NCBI RefSeq assembly: GCF_037029465.1 | Contig: NZ_JAYMEM010000028.1 | Location: 1 to 64,000 of the forward strand | Direction: 5' to 3' | Length of the DNA stretch: 64,000 nt | DNA from: Mesoflavibacter sp037029465 | GTDB taxonomy: Bacteria; Bacteroidota; Bacteroidia; Flavobacteriales; Flavobacteriaceae | Shown: in pieces, positions 24,920-32,969 of the stretch | How the letters are laid out: every line of letters begins with the position of its first letter | How positions within the stretch are numbered: position 1 is the stretch's first letter | Program-made: the position numbers and the translations under genes | The notes under the pieces: model-generated | Database searches by the model: none | Told to the model about the DNA's origin: nothing | What the model saw: the letters and a program-made list of their open reading frames with translations, nothing else

Positions 24920-25686
24920 ATAGTATAGTTTATAATAAAGATTGTATGATTGATTTGGTTAATTATAAGTCAAACCATTTTGATTATGCAATAGTAGATC
25001 CAAACTGGGGCATAAAAGAGACTTCAATAAAACCAGAAAGTAGAAACAATCCTGTTTTGCAGACAAATGGTAAAAAAACAAAAATACCTCCAAAAGATTA
25101 TTCTGACTCCGATTGGGATTTAAATAAGCCAACAAAAGATTATTTTCATCATCTTTTTAGAATTTCAAGATACCAAATAATTAAAGGAGGTAATCATTTT
25201 ACAAATCTTTTACCAGAGTTCTCTTCAGGTAGAATTGTTTGGGATAAAGTAAATGGGGGTAATGATTTTTCAGACTGTGAAATATTTTGGACAAATATTT
25301 TTAAAAGCACTCGCTTATTTTCTTATATGTGGAATGGAATGTTACAAGGAGAAAGTTTATTAAATCCAAAAAAATCTCAGGGTAATAAAAGTTTATGTGA
25401 AAAAAGAATACATAGATGTCAAACTCCTGTTAAAGTATACGATTACATCTACAAAAATTATATCCCAAAAGGCTCTAAAATAATAGATACTCATTTAGGT
25501 AGCGGCTCAAATAGAATATCAGCCTATAAAAATGAATGTATATTTGTGGGTTATGAGATTGGTAAAAAAGAGTTCAAAGATCAAGAAAATAGATTTAATG
25601 AGATAAAACCAAATTTAGATATTGAAATTAAATTTATAAACGAAATCAAATCTAAAACCAATAATGTTCAGGAGACGCTTTTTTAG
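24916..25686 (+). CDS. Phage DNA adenine N6-methyltransferase
   Basis: The protein has 256 residues. Motif IV reads DPNW (VDPNWGIKE) in place of the common DPPW/DPPY. GGNHF follows, and motif I-like DTHLGSGSNRIS lies near the C-terminus followed by FVGYEI, giving the beta-class order IV then I. It would methylate adenine in a short site, protecting phage DNA from host restriction. A second, unrelated methylase (Dam type) is encoded at 48930. Confidence 0.82.
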   Translation: MNSIVYNKDCMIDLVNYKSNHFDYAIVDPNWGIKETSIKPESRNNPVLQTNGKKTKIPPKDYSDSDWDLNKPTKDYFHHLFRISRYQIIKGGNHFTNLLPEFSSGRIVWDKVNGGNDFSDCEIFWTNIFKSTRLFSYMWNGMLQGESLLNPKKSQGNKSLCEKRIHRCQTPVKVYDYIYKNYIPKGSKIIDTHLGSGSNRISAYKNECIFVGYEIGKKEFKDQENRFNEIKPNLDIEIKFINEIKSKTNNVQETLF

Positions 25687-25715
25687 GAAAGATATCTTTG
25701 GCTTAAAATTTAATT

Positions 25716-25840
25716 TAACGTGCCACGTATATGGGAAGTAGCGTTTAAACACGCTTAAAATTAGAATTAAACACAAAGAAAATAAATATTAAATAACATT
25801 AACCAAAGCACTTAACAGCTATTTTTTATATACGGTGTTA
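25716..25840. repeat. attC-like inverted-repeat element inside the prophage
   Basis: The left arm reads TAAC-GTGCCA-CGTATAT-GGGA-AGTAGC. The reverse complement of the right arm reads TAAC-AC-CGTATAT-AAAA-ATAGC. Paired outer TAAC/GTTA boxes and an inner stem separated by unequal spacers reproduce the attC layout. It lies between the methyltransferase stop and the next gene. Confidence 0.5.
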
Positions 25841-25862
25841 GTTGCTTTTAAAAACAAAAGTA

Positions 25863-26234
25863 ATGGCAAAATTTGAAGATTTAAAAGGCAAAGTATTAAC
25901 TGACGTTAAACAAGTTGATGATAATGAAATATACTTTACGTGTAATGACGGTAGTAAGTATAAAATGTATCACTCGCAAGATTGCTGTGAAGAAGTAACC
26001 ATTGAAGATATTAACGGAACATTAACCGACTTAATAGGGGAAGAAATACTTTTAGCAGAAGAAAGAAGTAACCAAAAAGATACTGATTGGGGTAGCGAAA
26101 CTTGGACATTTTATACGATTAGAACGCAAAAAGTATCTATAGACATTAGATGGCATGGTGAAAGTAACGGTTATTACAGTGAAGAAGTTGACTTTGCCGT
26201 TGCTAATGAAAACGGTGAGTTTCCAAGATGGTAG
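25863..26234 (+). CDS. Cassette-like cargo gene, DUF7448-like protein
   Basis: ATG 25863 (MAKFEDLKGKVLTDVKQ) gives 123 residues. A frame from 25842 would run into the repeat element and is rejected. The sequence (FTCNDGSKYKMYHSQDCCEE, ILLAEE, ETWTFYTIRT, GYYSEEVDF) fits the DUF7448 pattern, a small beta-rich protein of unknown function. It is the only gene between two long inverted-repeat elements and looks like foreign cargo in the prophage. Confidence 0.65.
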   Translation: MAKFEDLKGKVLTDVKQVDDNEIYFTCNDGSKYKMYHSQDCCEEVTIEDINGTLTDLIGEEILLAEERSNQKDTDWGSETWTFYTIRTQKVSIDIRWHGESNGYYSEEVDFAVANENGEFPRW

Positions 26235-26257
26235 AAGCTCATGTTTTTAATTGCTAC

Positions 26258-26427
26258 TAACGGGCAGCGTATAAGGTTTGTGGATGCGCAGCATACACGT
26301 AAAAACCGATTGAGCTGCGCATCTATGAACTTTATACTTTGTTATTTATAGTAGTTATCGAATAAGAACAAAAGAAAACAAATATTAACTCACGATTGCC
26401 GATGCGTAGCCATTACGCTGCCCGTTA
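26258..26427. repeat. attC-like inverted-repeat element inside the prophage (170 bp)
   Basis: The ends are a perfect 14-bp inverted repeat (TAACGGGCAGCGTA / TACGCTGCCCGTTA). An inner perfect 10-bp hairpin (GATGCGCAGC / GCTGCGCATC) lies at about 26282-26325. It separates two small genes and is markedly richer in G+C than its surroundings. Confidence 0.6.
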
Positions 26428-26470
26428 TGCTACAATAAGCAATCTTTTAAACTATTAAATAATTACCATT

Positions 26471-26632
26471 ATGGATTCACATAGAAAACAAAAATTCAAA
26501 GAGTCGTTCAAGGCTTACTTGAAAGCAGGAAAAGAAGTTAAGGAATGTAAAGACCCTTGTATAAAAAACGGACGTTCGGATAGATATTGCCTTGAATGTG
26601 GTAATGAAATATTGAAACCAATATTGCCGTAA
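26471..26632 (+). CDS. Small zinc-ribbon-like protein (53 aa)
   Basis: ATG 26471 to TAA 26630-26632. The peptide is basic with Cys-x3-Cys ... Cys-x2-Cys (CKDPCIK, YCLECGNE), a likely zinc-binding arrangement. It stands between the repeat at 26258 and a further hairpin at 26667, so it reads as a second one-gene cassette. Confidence 0.5.
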   Translation: MDSHRKQKFKESFKAYLKAGKEVKECKDPCIKNGRSDRYCLECGNEILKPILP

Positions 26633-26666
26633 TTATTTACTGGTTTGATTGCGTGCCTCGATGGCT

Positions 26667-26730
26667 ATTGTAGCATAATATAAGGATAAACGCAGTTTTT
26701 TAAATTGCGTTTATGTACTGTTAAATTTAG
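26667..26730. repeat. Hairpin, possible degenerate attC-like element
   Basis: ATTGTAGCATAAT (26667-26679) is an inverted copy of GTTATGCTACAAT at the right end of the 26258 element. A TAAACGCA / TGCGTTTA stem follows and the segment closes with GTTA. It may be a shortened third site bounding the second cassette. Confidence 0.35.
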
Positions 26731-26744
26731 TTTTCAAAATTAAC

Positions 26745-26752
26745 TACCTTTG
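26745..26752 (+). promoter_or_regulatory. Candidate -7 box TACCTTTG
   Basis: An exact TAnnTTTG match 18 bp upstream of the ATG at 26770. The -33 side is weak. It suggests that the two exported-protein genes have their own promoter, separate from the repressed early operon. Confidence 0.45.
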
Positions 26753-26769
26753 TATCAAATCAATAATTT

Positions 26770-27219
26770 ATGAAACGATACCTTTTAGCTTTATTCTTAC
26801 TTTTAGCTGCAGTTTGCAATGCTCAAGATCAGTTTAACCAGGTTAATTTAAATGATCAAGAAACGACTTTTAAAAACCTTTTAAAAGAAGCACCAACACA
26901 ATACCATATTTTTAAAAGTTCTACTAAACGATTGGTGTTAATTCCTAATAGTATAGCAGTCTCAGACTTTGATGCTATTAAACAAGCTAAAAAAGCGGTC
27001 GTGTTTGATTTTTACACACTAGATAATGCTGTAAAACTTAAATCTATTAAAGGTAACTTTGATACGCTATTTTATTTGTGGCAAACCCACTTTAATCCGT
27101 CTGCATATAAAACTACAATAAGCAAAGACTATAAAAATCAAACCGCTAAAGGATCAACCTATAAGTTTACTTTTAAAAAAGCTTTTGATGGATCCTGGAC
27201 AATCCAAAACGTATCATAA
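26770..27219 (+). CDS. Exported protein of unknown function (prophage cargo)
   Basis: The protein has 149 residues with a signal peptide ending near CNAQ. The mature part is a mixed alpha/beta domain (HIFKSSTKRLVLIPNS, FDFYTLDNAVKL). It lies at the boundary of the early genes and the reverse-strand packaging block, with a nearby promoter box. A lysogenic-conversion or superinfection role is possible but unproven. Confidence 0.65.
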   Translation: MKRYLLALFLLLAAVCNAQDQFNQVNLNDQETTFKNLLKEAPTQYHIFKSSTKRLVLIPNSIAVSDFDAIKQAKKAVVFDFYTLDNAVKLKSIKGNFDTLFYLWQTHFNPSAYKTTISKDYKNQTAKGSTYKFTFKKAFDGSWTIQNVS

Positions 27220-27243
27220 AAGAGACGTTAAAATCAATAATTT

Positions 27244-27561
27244 ATGAAAAAACTACTTTTACTATTAAGCGCATTATTAATTTTAAGTTGCGGAAATTCT
27301 AAGCCTGATGAGTCAGATGCTAAAGAAGCAGCACGATCTGCTATAATCAGAAATCTAAAAAACCCTTTAGATGTAAAGTTTCATCATAATGAAACTATTT
27401 CAGATTTAGGTGATAACACTTTTGAGTACAGAGAAACATTTAATGCAACCAATAGTTTTGGTGGATCAATTAAGAAAAATGCAACTGTAAAAGTAAAGTG
27501 GCTAAAAGATGATCCAAGCGAAATATCTAATTGGTCAGTTTTAGATATAAGGTTTTATTAA
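27244..27561 (+). CDS. Small lipoprotein (prophage cargo)
   Basis: The protein has 105 residues with a lipobox LILSCGNS (Cys16). The mature domain (ARSAIIRNLKNPLDVKFHHN, YRETFNATNSFGGSI) resembles small secreted domains with a beta-sheet. Its start is preceded by the same AATCAATAATTT leader as the gene at 26770, suggesting a co-evolved pair. It ends at a terminator. Confidence 0.68.
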   Translation: MKKLLLLLSALLILSCGNSKPDESDAKEAARSAIIRNLKNPLDVKFHHNETISDLGDNTFEYRETFNATNSFGGSIKKNATVKVKWLKDDPSEISNWSVLDIRFY

Positions 27562-27593
27562 AGACTTCTATTATATTAGTTAATAACTCTGTG

Positions 27594-27621
27594 AAAAACC
27601 AACTGTAATTAGTTGGTTTTT
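27594..27621 (+). terminator. Intrinsic terminator after the exported-protein pair
   Basis: AAAAACCAACT and AGTTGGTTTTT pair around GTAATT, followed by T-rich sequence. It isolates the cargo pair from the next gene. Confidence 0.75.
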
Positions 27622-27659
27622 ATTATTTTGTCATATCAATAAAAAATGTAAATTTGTTT

Positions 27660-27905
27660 ATGCCAAATCGTCAGTCTCAAAAATTAGGTATCCAAAAAAA
27701 CAAATTGCTAAGGTACAAGCTAGTAGTAGATTTGTACAACAAACACTACTCAGAAGATATACCTATTACGGTTTTGTTGCGCAAATACATTTATCCGCAC
27801 TATCCAATTAGCCGTACTACTTTGTACACTATTTTAAACACACCAATAGACAAAGAGCTTAAAGAAATACAAGCCATAGAAGAGTCTCAGCTAAGCATGT
27901 TTTAA
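27660..27905 (+). CDS. Small phage protein convergent with the packaging operon
   Basis: ATG 27660 (MPNRQSQKLGIQ) gives 81 residues. An upstream TTG at 27654 is less likely. It is basic, with a possible helix-turn-helix in its second half (YPISRTTLYTILNTP). It meets the reverse-strand tail-completion gene tail to tail, with a 4-bp overlap of the stops. DNA binding is possible. Confidence 0.55.
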   Translation: MPNRQSQKLGIQKNKLLRYKLVVDLYNKHYSEDIPITVLLRKYIYPHYPISRTTLYTILNTPIDKELKEIQAIEESQLSMF

Positions 27906-28351
27906 ACATCGTTTAGTTCAAAAGTGTAAGTAATATTATACTCCTGGATACCATCGTCTCTAATTACACGCTGTCTACTAACACGTATTAAACCTGTGCT
28001 GTTTGCTTCAGGATTAAAACCATGTAACAGCTCATGGATCTGTTGGATCAATCCATTAACGCTAAAAGCAGCATCTTTTTGTAGTATTGGTGCTTTAACA
28101 CTACTGTTAGTTAACTTTAAATTTGCCACTTTAACTGTTAAACTACAAGCGCCATGTTGCCTGTTAATAGGTGTTTTTGTTTTGTCTTTACCAATATTGC
28201 TATAATTAGCAGAGGCAACATCTAGCAAGACACAAGGAAACTTTACAGGCGGATTAGGTGAGTAATAATCTAATTGTCCCCAATCTTCATCGATGTGTAA
28301 AAAAGAGATTTCTGCTAGTTTATCTTGTATATTTTTTATGATAGCATCCAT
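27902..28351 (-). CDS. Tail-terminator / tail-completion-like protein
   Basis: The protein has 149 residues. The pattern (VKFPCVLLDVASANYSNIG, ACSLTVKVANLKL, YNITYTFEL) fits small tail-terminator proteins that cap the tail at the head interface. It is last in the reverse-strand packaging operon, directly after the GpG-like gene. The assignment rests on position and beta-strand pattern. Confidence 0.6.
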   Translation of the reverse strand: MDAIIKNIQDKLAEISFLHIDEDWGQLDYYSPNPPVKFPCVLLDVASANYSNIGKDKTKTPINRQHGACSLTVKVANLKLTNSSVKAPILQKDAAFSVNGLIQQIHELLHGFNPEANSTGLIRVSRQRVIRDDGIQEYNITYTFELNDV

Positions 28352-28352
28352 A

Positions 28353-28877
28353 TTACTTTAATTTATTGATTATTGCTTTATTAACTTCAGCAAGGTTATT
28401 ATTAACTATTCTTTTTACCATAACATCTACTTGAGGATGCCAACCTATAAACTGGCGTTGCTCAATAGTCATTACGGTACCAACTTTTTGCAAGGCTAAA
28501 GCTTTCCACTTTAAAGCCTCTTCATTTAGTTTTCTATTACGTTGGTTGTTACCTGTTCCTGCAGCACCTTTTGCTTTATAATGCATAGCCCAAAAAAAGC
28601 GCTTCATTTTAGCTGTAACTTTAATCTCGCCACCTTCATTGTGTATAGAAGCATAAGGCATTGCACTTTTCCAACGGATCACACCATTAGCAGTACTGCT
28701 TTTTATACTTCGTCTTAATTTACCAGAGCGCATCATTAGTGATCCTCTACGATTAGGATACCTGGTGTTTTTCCATTTTTTATTAAAAAAGGATTTGCTC
28801 TCAAAGTTTCGATCAAAAGCTTGAGTAAGATCTACTGCAGTATCTTGCACTATTTGCTGTACTAGTTTTTCAAACAT
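28353..28877 (-). CDS. Phage virion morphogenesis protein (Mu GpG-like)
   Basis: The protein has 174 residues. RRGSLMMRSGKLRRSI followed by MPYASIHNEGG is the hallmark of the phage virion morphogenesis (tail completion, GpG/GpS) family. The C-terminus carries the helix QRQFIGWHPQVD. It overlaps the MuF start by one base. Confidence 0.85.
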   Translation of the reverse strand: MFEKLVQQIVQDTAVDLTQAFDRNFESKSFFNKKWKNTRYPNRRGSLMMRSGKLRRSIKSSTANGVIRWKSAMPYASIHNEGGEIKVTAKMKRFFWAMHYKAKGAAGTGNNQRNRKLNEEALKWKALALQKVGTVMTIEQRQFIGWHPQVDVMVKRIVNNNLAEVNKAIINKLK

Positions 28878-29725
28878 TACTTTTTGCGTTTTACTTTATT
28901 AGCTCCAGCAACTTTATTATAAGGATGCTTAGGTGGAAATACGACACCTTTTTTACCAGGATTAAACCTGAATATTTCAAGTGTGTTTTTTCCGTCTTTA
29001 TTTAGCTTGGTTGTGGCTTTTTCGCCAGCTATTAATGCTTTTTTAGAGTCGCTTTTAGTATTGCTACTTGCTAATACTTGTACTACAGTACAACGACAGC
29101 GCCAACCATTAGGAGCAAAATAGTAATCCCAAAACGCATCAGTTTTTGGCAATGTAATATTATGTAGCGCTCTATGGCTATCTCTTACACGATCATCGTT
29201 AGCTGTTCTGTACTGCAGATAATAACGATCATTATCGCTATAGTTTTCCCATTGTTCTGCCATAAGACTACTGCCAACAGCAAACTCATACTCAGCTTCT
29301 AAATAAGTCTCATTATAGTCTTTTTTTATAGCAGCTATATCTTTACTAAACTGAGCAAAGCTTTTTATTTGCTTTTTATCATCGGTTAGTAATCCAGCAG
29401 CTTCAAAAAGTTGAGCGTGTGTTTTTAGTTGGCTAAACCTGTAGACATCTTTATCTAGGTTTTCTTTTAAACCTTCAGACAGATCATTGTCTTCAATTCC
29501 TGAAGCTAAAACGCGATACGTTTCGTCAATAATGGCTTTATACTCTTTGGTGTCTTCTAAATCTTCAGGCTTGTAACCTTTCTTTATATGAAGCTTTTTA
29601 AAAGCCTTTTCAACTGCATTTAAAAGAGGTTTCAACTGATCAGAAAACGTTAAGTTTAACGTCTCTTTTTCTGTTTGGCAATTAGTACATGTACAGCCAT
29701 ATAAGTGGCTTAACCTGTCATGCAA
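28877..29725 (-). CDS. Head morphogenesis protein (MuF-like minor head protein)
   Basis: The protein has 282 residues. The C-terminal half has the MuF signature NDDRVRDSHRALHNITLP ... APNGWRCRCTVVQV. An N-terminal Cys set (GCTCTNCQTE) may bind metal. MuF proteins enter the procapsid next to the portal and assist assembly or DNA ejection. The length is near that of the core domain alone, so no toxin-like C-terminal extension is present. Confidence 0.87.
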   Translation of the reverse strand: MHDRLSHLYGCTCTNCQTEKETLNLTFSDQLKPLLNAVEKAFKKLHIKKGYKPEDLEDTKEYKAIIDETYRVLASGIEDNDLSEGLKENLDKDVYRFSQLKTHAQLFEAAGLLTDDKKQIKSFAQFSKDIAAIKKDYNETYLEAEYEFAVGSSLMAEQWENYSDNDRYYLQYRTANDDRVRDSHRALHNITLPKTDAFWDYYFAPNGWRCRCTVVQVLASSNTKSDSKKALIAGEKATTKLNKDGKNTLEIFRFNPGKKGVVFPPKHPYNKVAGANKVKRKK

Positions 29726-29726
29726 T

Positions 29727-29748
29727 GCCCCAAAATAAACTTTGGGGC
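29727..29748 (-). other. Strong hairpin between portal stop and MuF start
   Basis: GCCCCAAA and TTTGGGGC pair perfectly across a 6-base loop, filling the entire gap between two genes of one operon. No T run follows in the direction of transcription, so it is not a normal terminator. mRNA processing, stability or masking of the MuF start are options. Confidence 0.5.
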
Positions 29749-30975
29749 TTAACCGAAAAAACCAAAATCTAGCTTTTGCTCTCCTGGAGGATTTGCATTT
29801 TGTCTGTCTCCTGTAACCTCTACACCAAACTTTTCCTTGATCCAGTCATCATCAATATTTTTGTATGGCAAAATCTCTTTAGTAATTGTCCAAAGCTGAT
29901 CAAGATCTTCTGTTTGTTCATACTCATAGATTAACTCGCCTTTTAAAATACCAATTCTAACCAGCGCAGGAATAATGGTCTCATTCCAATATTGCTCAAC
30001 TAGTCTTAAATCACTATCAATTAAAACCTGCAACATTTCCTGAGAGCTTTCATCTTTGGATCTACTTCCGTTTTTAGTATCCTGACCGATTACTGCTCCA
30101 GAGATTAATAATGAGATTTCATTATTACATAAAGTGATTAACTTATTATAAACGTCTCCGCTTTGTGTGGCACTTGCTGCCCATTCAAACTTCTCACTTT
30201 CATCAATAATAAACCAAGCAGCTGCACCCATATCTCGCATCATTGCTTCAGCTCTTTTTACTGCAGTAGGATCTTGTGTGTTGGTTTTCATTACACGTGG
30301 CGGAATACCATTAATCTCGCACAACTCACTCCAACAGCTTTGAGCAAAACGTTTAAACAACACGTGTGGTACAGCGTTATTAAGTAAACCTTTGTCAAGC
30401 GCTTCTCCAAATTCTAATAACCAGGTACCATACTCTGACGTGTTACGATAGTCTATTTTTTTGTCTTCAGTATAATCAGGATAAACAACTCCATCACGAG
30501 GATTAACGTTAGCACGAGGTATTAACTCAACCTGAATTTTATCGTCTTCATCAATAGACAACTCAATTAAAGAATGACCTCTATATTTAGAATCTAAAAT
30601 ATGTCGGTTAATCTCTAAGGTAAAAATACCGTTATTAAGAAGCTTGGTTTGCTCTTCGTCAATCTCTCCGTTTGGTTTTTTTAGTACAACCTTTTCAGAC
30701 AACGCTTTAAGTTGCCTGTTTTTGTATTGACTAGTTAAAAGAGCATCAAGGCTAATCTCATCATATAATTGTTGCAATAAATACCATTTAGGGTTATCTT
30801 CTAATTGTGTTAATTGCAGCGCTCTATTCCAACTCTTAATATCCTGTCTAGTTCTAGCAACAGCTTTAGGAGCTATCTGTGTTGCTACCTTTGGTTTTTT
30901 TACACCTGTTTTTACATTAGCCAATGTAGCGTGTTGTCTACCGTTATGGTAACGTCTTCTATTTTTTCTACCCAT
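29749..30975 (-). CDS. DUF935-family portal protein (Mu gp29-like)
   Basis: The protein has 408 residues. The DUF935 features include NNGIFTLEINRHILDSKYRG, LIPRANVNPRDGVVYPDY, LFKRFAQSCWSELCEINGIP and a QDTKNGSRSKDESS segment. Portals form the dodecameric vertex through which DNA is packaged. The N-terminus is strongly basic (GRKNRRRYHNGRQH). Confidence 0.87.
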   Translation of the reverse strand: MGRKNRRRYHNGRQHATLANVKTGVKKPKVATQIAPKAVARTRQDIKSWNRALQLTQLEDNPKWYLLQQLYDEISLDALLTSQYKNRQLKALSEKVVLKKPNGEIDEEQTKLLNNGIFTLEINRHILDSKYRGHSLIELSIDEDDKIQVELIPRANVNPRDGVVYPDYTEDKKIDYRNTSEYGTWLLEFGEALDKGLLNNAVPHVLFKRFAQSCWSELCEINGIPPRVMKTNTQDPTAVKRAEAMMRDMGAAAWFIIDESEKFEWAASATQSGDVYNKLITLCNNEISLLISGAVIGQDTKNGSRSKDESSQEMLQVLIDSDLRLVEQYWNETIIPALVRIGILKGELIYEYEQTEDLDQLWTITKEILPYKNIDDDWIKEKFGVEVTGDRQNANPPGEQKLDFGFFG

Positions 30976-30977
30976 AA

Positions 30978-31436
30978 TTACTCGTGATTAAATTTAGGTC
31001 TACTACCGTAGCTAAATGGTTGTATGCTGTCCTCTTCGGTTTCTGTTGCAGGATCAATGGTTGGTAATGTGCTTAGGTTGACTTCGCCTTTTGCTAATTG
31101 CTTTAGCCAATTTGTAGCACGATCATAGCGCTCTTTGGTTTGCTCGTAGATAATATCTGCATTACACAATTCGACAATCCACCACTTAGCAATGGTCACG
31201 CAATGCTTTAGTATTAATGGGTTTCTATCAGTACCAGAAGCACTTAAAATAGCTTCGACATCATAACGTAAACGTCCATCTAGCCACTCTTTTTGATTGT
31301 TAGGATCTAAGTAACTTCTTATTTCCTCTTCTGCTGCAGCCATAGCCATATCGATAATGTCATCATTACCTTCTGTGATTTGATCCATTTGATAGCCATA
31401 GATTACACTAGGCAAATCTGCTTGAGTTAAAAACAT
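30978..31436 (-). CDS. DUF1320-family protein (Mu gp36-like)
   Basis: The protein has 152 residues. It opens MFLTQADLPSVIYGYQMDQI and has AAEEEIRSYLDPNN and HCVTIAKWWIVELCN, as in the DUF1320 family of head-tail connector-like proteins in Mu-like phages. It lies 2 bp from the portal gene and 3 bp from the terminase gene. Confidence 0.8.
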   Translation of the reverse strand: MFLTQADLPSVIYGYQMDQITEGNDDIIDMAMAAAEEEIRSYLDPNNQKEWLDGRLRYDVEAILSASGTDRNPLILKHCVTIAKWWIVELCNADIIYEQTKERYDRATNWLKQLAKGEVNLSTLPTIDPATETEEDSIQPFSYGSRPKFNHE

Positions 31437-31439
31437 AAT

Positions 31440-32969
31440 TTAATATTTTCGGTTATCCCTAGTGCCTACGACATAGGTTGTATTTTTTTGTATTGCTCTA
31501 TTTTGAATTAGCCAGCATCCACCTTCTAGTGCATCTGGTCCGTCCATAACAGTTGCACTAACAGACACGCCTAACATTTGATCGTGCATACGTTTCATGT
31601 TTGGCTCTTCTTTTTCGTCTATATTGAATATTAAAAGCCCTAAGCGGTTAAGTGGCTCTAGCGTACCTTCAATCCTGAAAAACTTATCAGGTTTTTTTCT
31701 ACCATCTGGAGTAATTGGCAAGGTGTAACCATAAAGAGCAGACTTTGTGTAAATAAGCGGTAACAATACCTGCTCATAATGAGGTGCTTGTAGTGTGTTG
31801 TTTTCTATACTTACACGTAAGGTGTCTACACCTTGATCTTTACAATATTGGTAAGCTTCATATAACCAGTCTACAAATTTGGCGTTACTAGTCTGATCCA
31901 GCCAAACCTTATACAAATAGCGTTTTCTTCCTTTTGACCCAACAATAACGACTGCTTTGTAAGAAGCCTGTTTATTTTTGCCTTTATCTTTATTTGAAGT
32001 TGATGGATCTGCATAAATAACTACCTGATCACACGTTGAAAGTTTTGGTGTTTTACCATAAGTGATCTCTTTAAAGGTGTCGCCTTCAGATACTGGATTA
32101 TTAAAATATTCCTTCTGTTGAGCGCTCCATGGTTGCTTAGATAATGTACGGTCAATTAACTCTTCAGTATTTTTATTTAACCAGGTACTCTTACCATTTT
32201 TATCTCTAATATTTACAATCTCATGTACGTCTGCTATTTTACCCATTTCGGTAATACAGCAATATTTTGCTATAATGTTACCACAAGCTATCCATAGTAA
32301 ATCTTCACTAATAGATCTAGTCGCATAAAGCGCTTCACTAATCCACTTTACTTTAGCTTTAACACGTACAGGATTTCTGCACTCTTCATCGGTATCAATA
32401 TCATCGATTAAGATAACATCAGGTCGTTTTGCATCGTTCCTGGTACCACGAGGTGATTGTCCTGCACCTAATGCTCTAAAGGATACACCTTTTGTGGTAA
32501 TAAACTCTCCAGCTTCCCAATTACCTAAGCTTTCTTGTTTACCGTAATCGTTAATAATTCGATTGTTAGACTCAAGTATAGCCTTATATGGTAATAATAA
32601 ACGCTCAGCATTATCAAGTGTATTAGATACTAGTAAAACATTAAACTTTTTAACTGTTAAAGTTAGTTTAATGACTTCCATCATGGTACGAGCAGACTTA
32701 GCCAACTCTCTAGACCATGACCTAACCAAATAAAGCTCTGGATTATTCATTACCAACTTTGTAGACTTCACATGAAAAGGAGCTGGCTCTGAAGTATAAA
32801 AATTAGGAAAGTAGTATTTAAACCAGGCTTCGTCATTTTTCTCTAGCGTGGCAATACGCTTTTGCTTCTCGATAGCAGTCTCATTAAGATCTATCGGAGT
32901 TGCTTTTGCAGTATTGTCTCTGTATTGTTTCCAGAGCGCTAGATATTTTTTTTGTTCAGCTGAAGCCAT
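31440..32969 (-). CDS. Terminase large subunit
   Basis: The protein has 509 residues. The ATPase part shows a Walker A-like SRELAKSA (~residue 85) and Walker B VILIDDIDTDEE. The nuclease part begins VVIYADPSTSNKDKG with metal-binding Asp residues. It cuts and pumps DNA into the prohead. Mu-like phages package by headful from integrated copies, so host DNA would flank packaged genomes. Its start overlaps the small-subunit stop. Confidence 0.87.
   Translation of the reverse strand: MASAEQKKYLALWKQYRDNTAKATPIDLNETAIEKQKRIATLEKNDEAWFKYYFPNFYTSEPAPFHVKSTKLVMNNPELYLVRSWSRELAKSARTMMEVIKLTLTVKKFNVLLVSNTLDNAERLLLPYKAILESNNRIINDYGKQESLGNWEAGEFITTKGVSFRALGAGQSPRGTRNDAKRPDVILIDDIDTDEECRNPVRVKAKVKWISEALYATRSISEDLLWIACGNIIAKYCCITEMGKIADVHEIVNIRDKNGKSTWLNKNTEELIDRTLSKQPWSAQQKEYFNNPVSEGDTFKEITYGKTPKLSTCDQVVIYADPSTSNKDKGKNKQASYKAVVIVGSKGRKRYLYKVWLDQTSNAKFVDWLYEAYQYCKDQGVDTLRVSIENNTLQAPHYEQVLLPLIYTKSALYGYTLPITPDGRKKPDKFFRIEGTLEPLNRLGLLIFNIDEKEEPNMKRMHDQMLGVSVSATVMDGPDALEGGCWLIQNRAIQKNTTYVVGTRDNRKY

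Noticed and set aside
17060..27561. Dedicated anti-phage defence system within the prophage early region
   Set aside because: The small genes there have no recognisable nuclease, NADase, toxin or kinase motif. Membrane peptides and methylases alone do not justify the claim.
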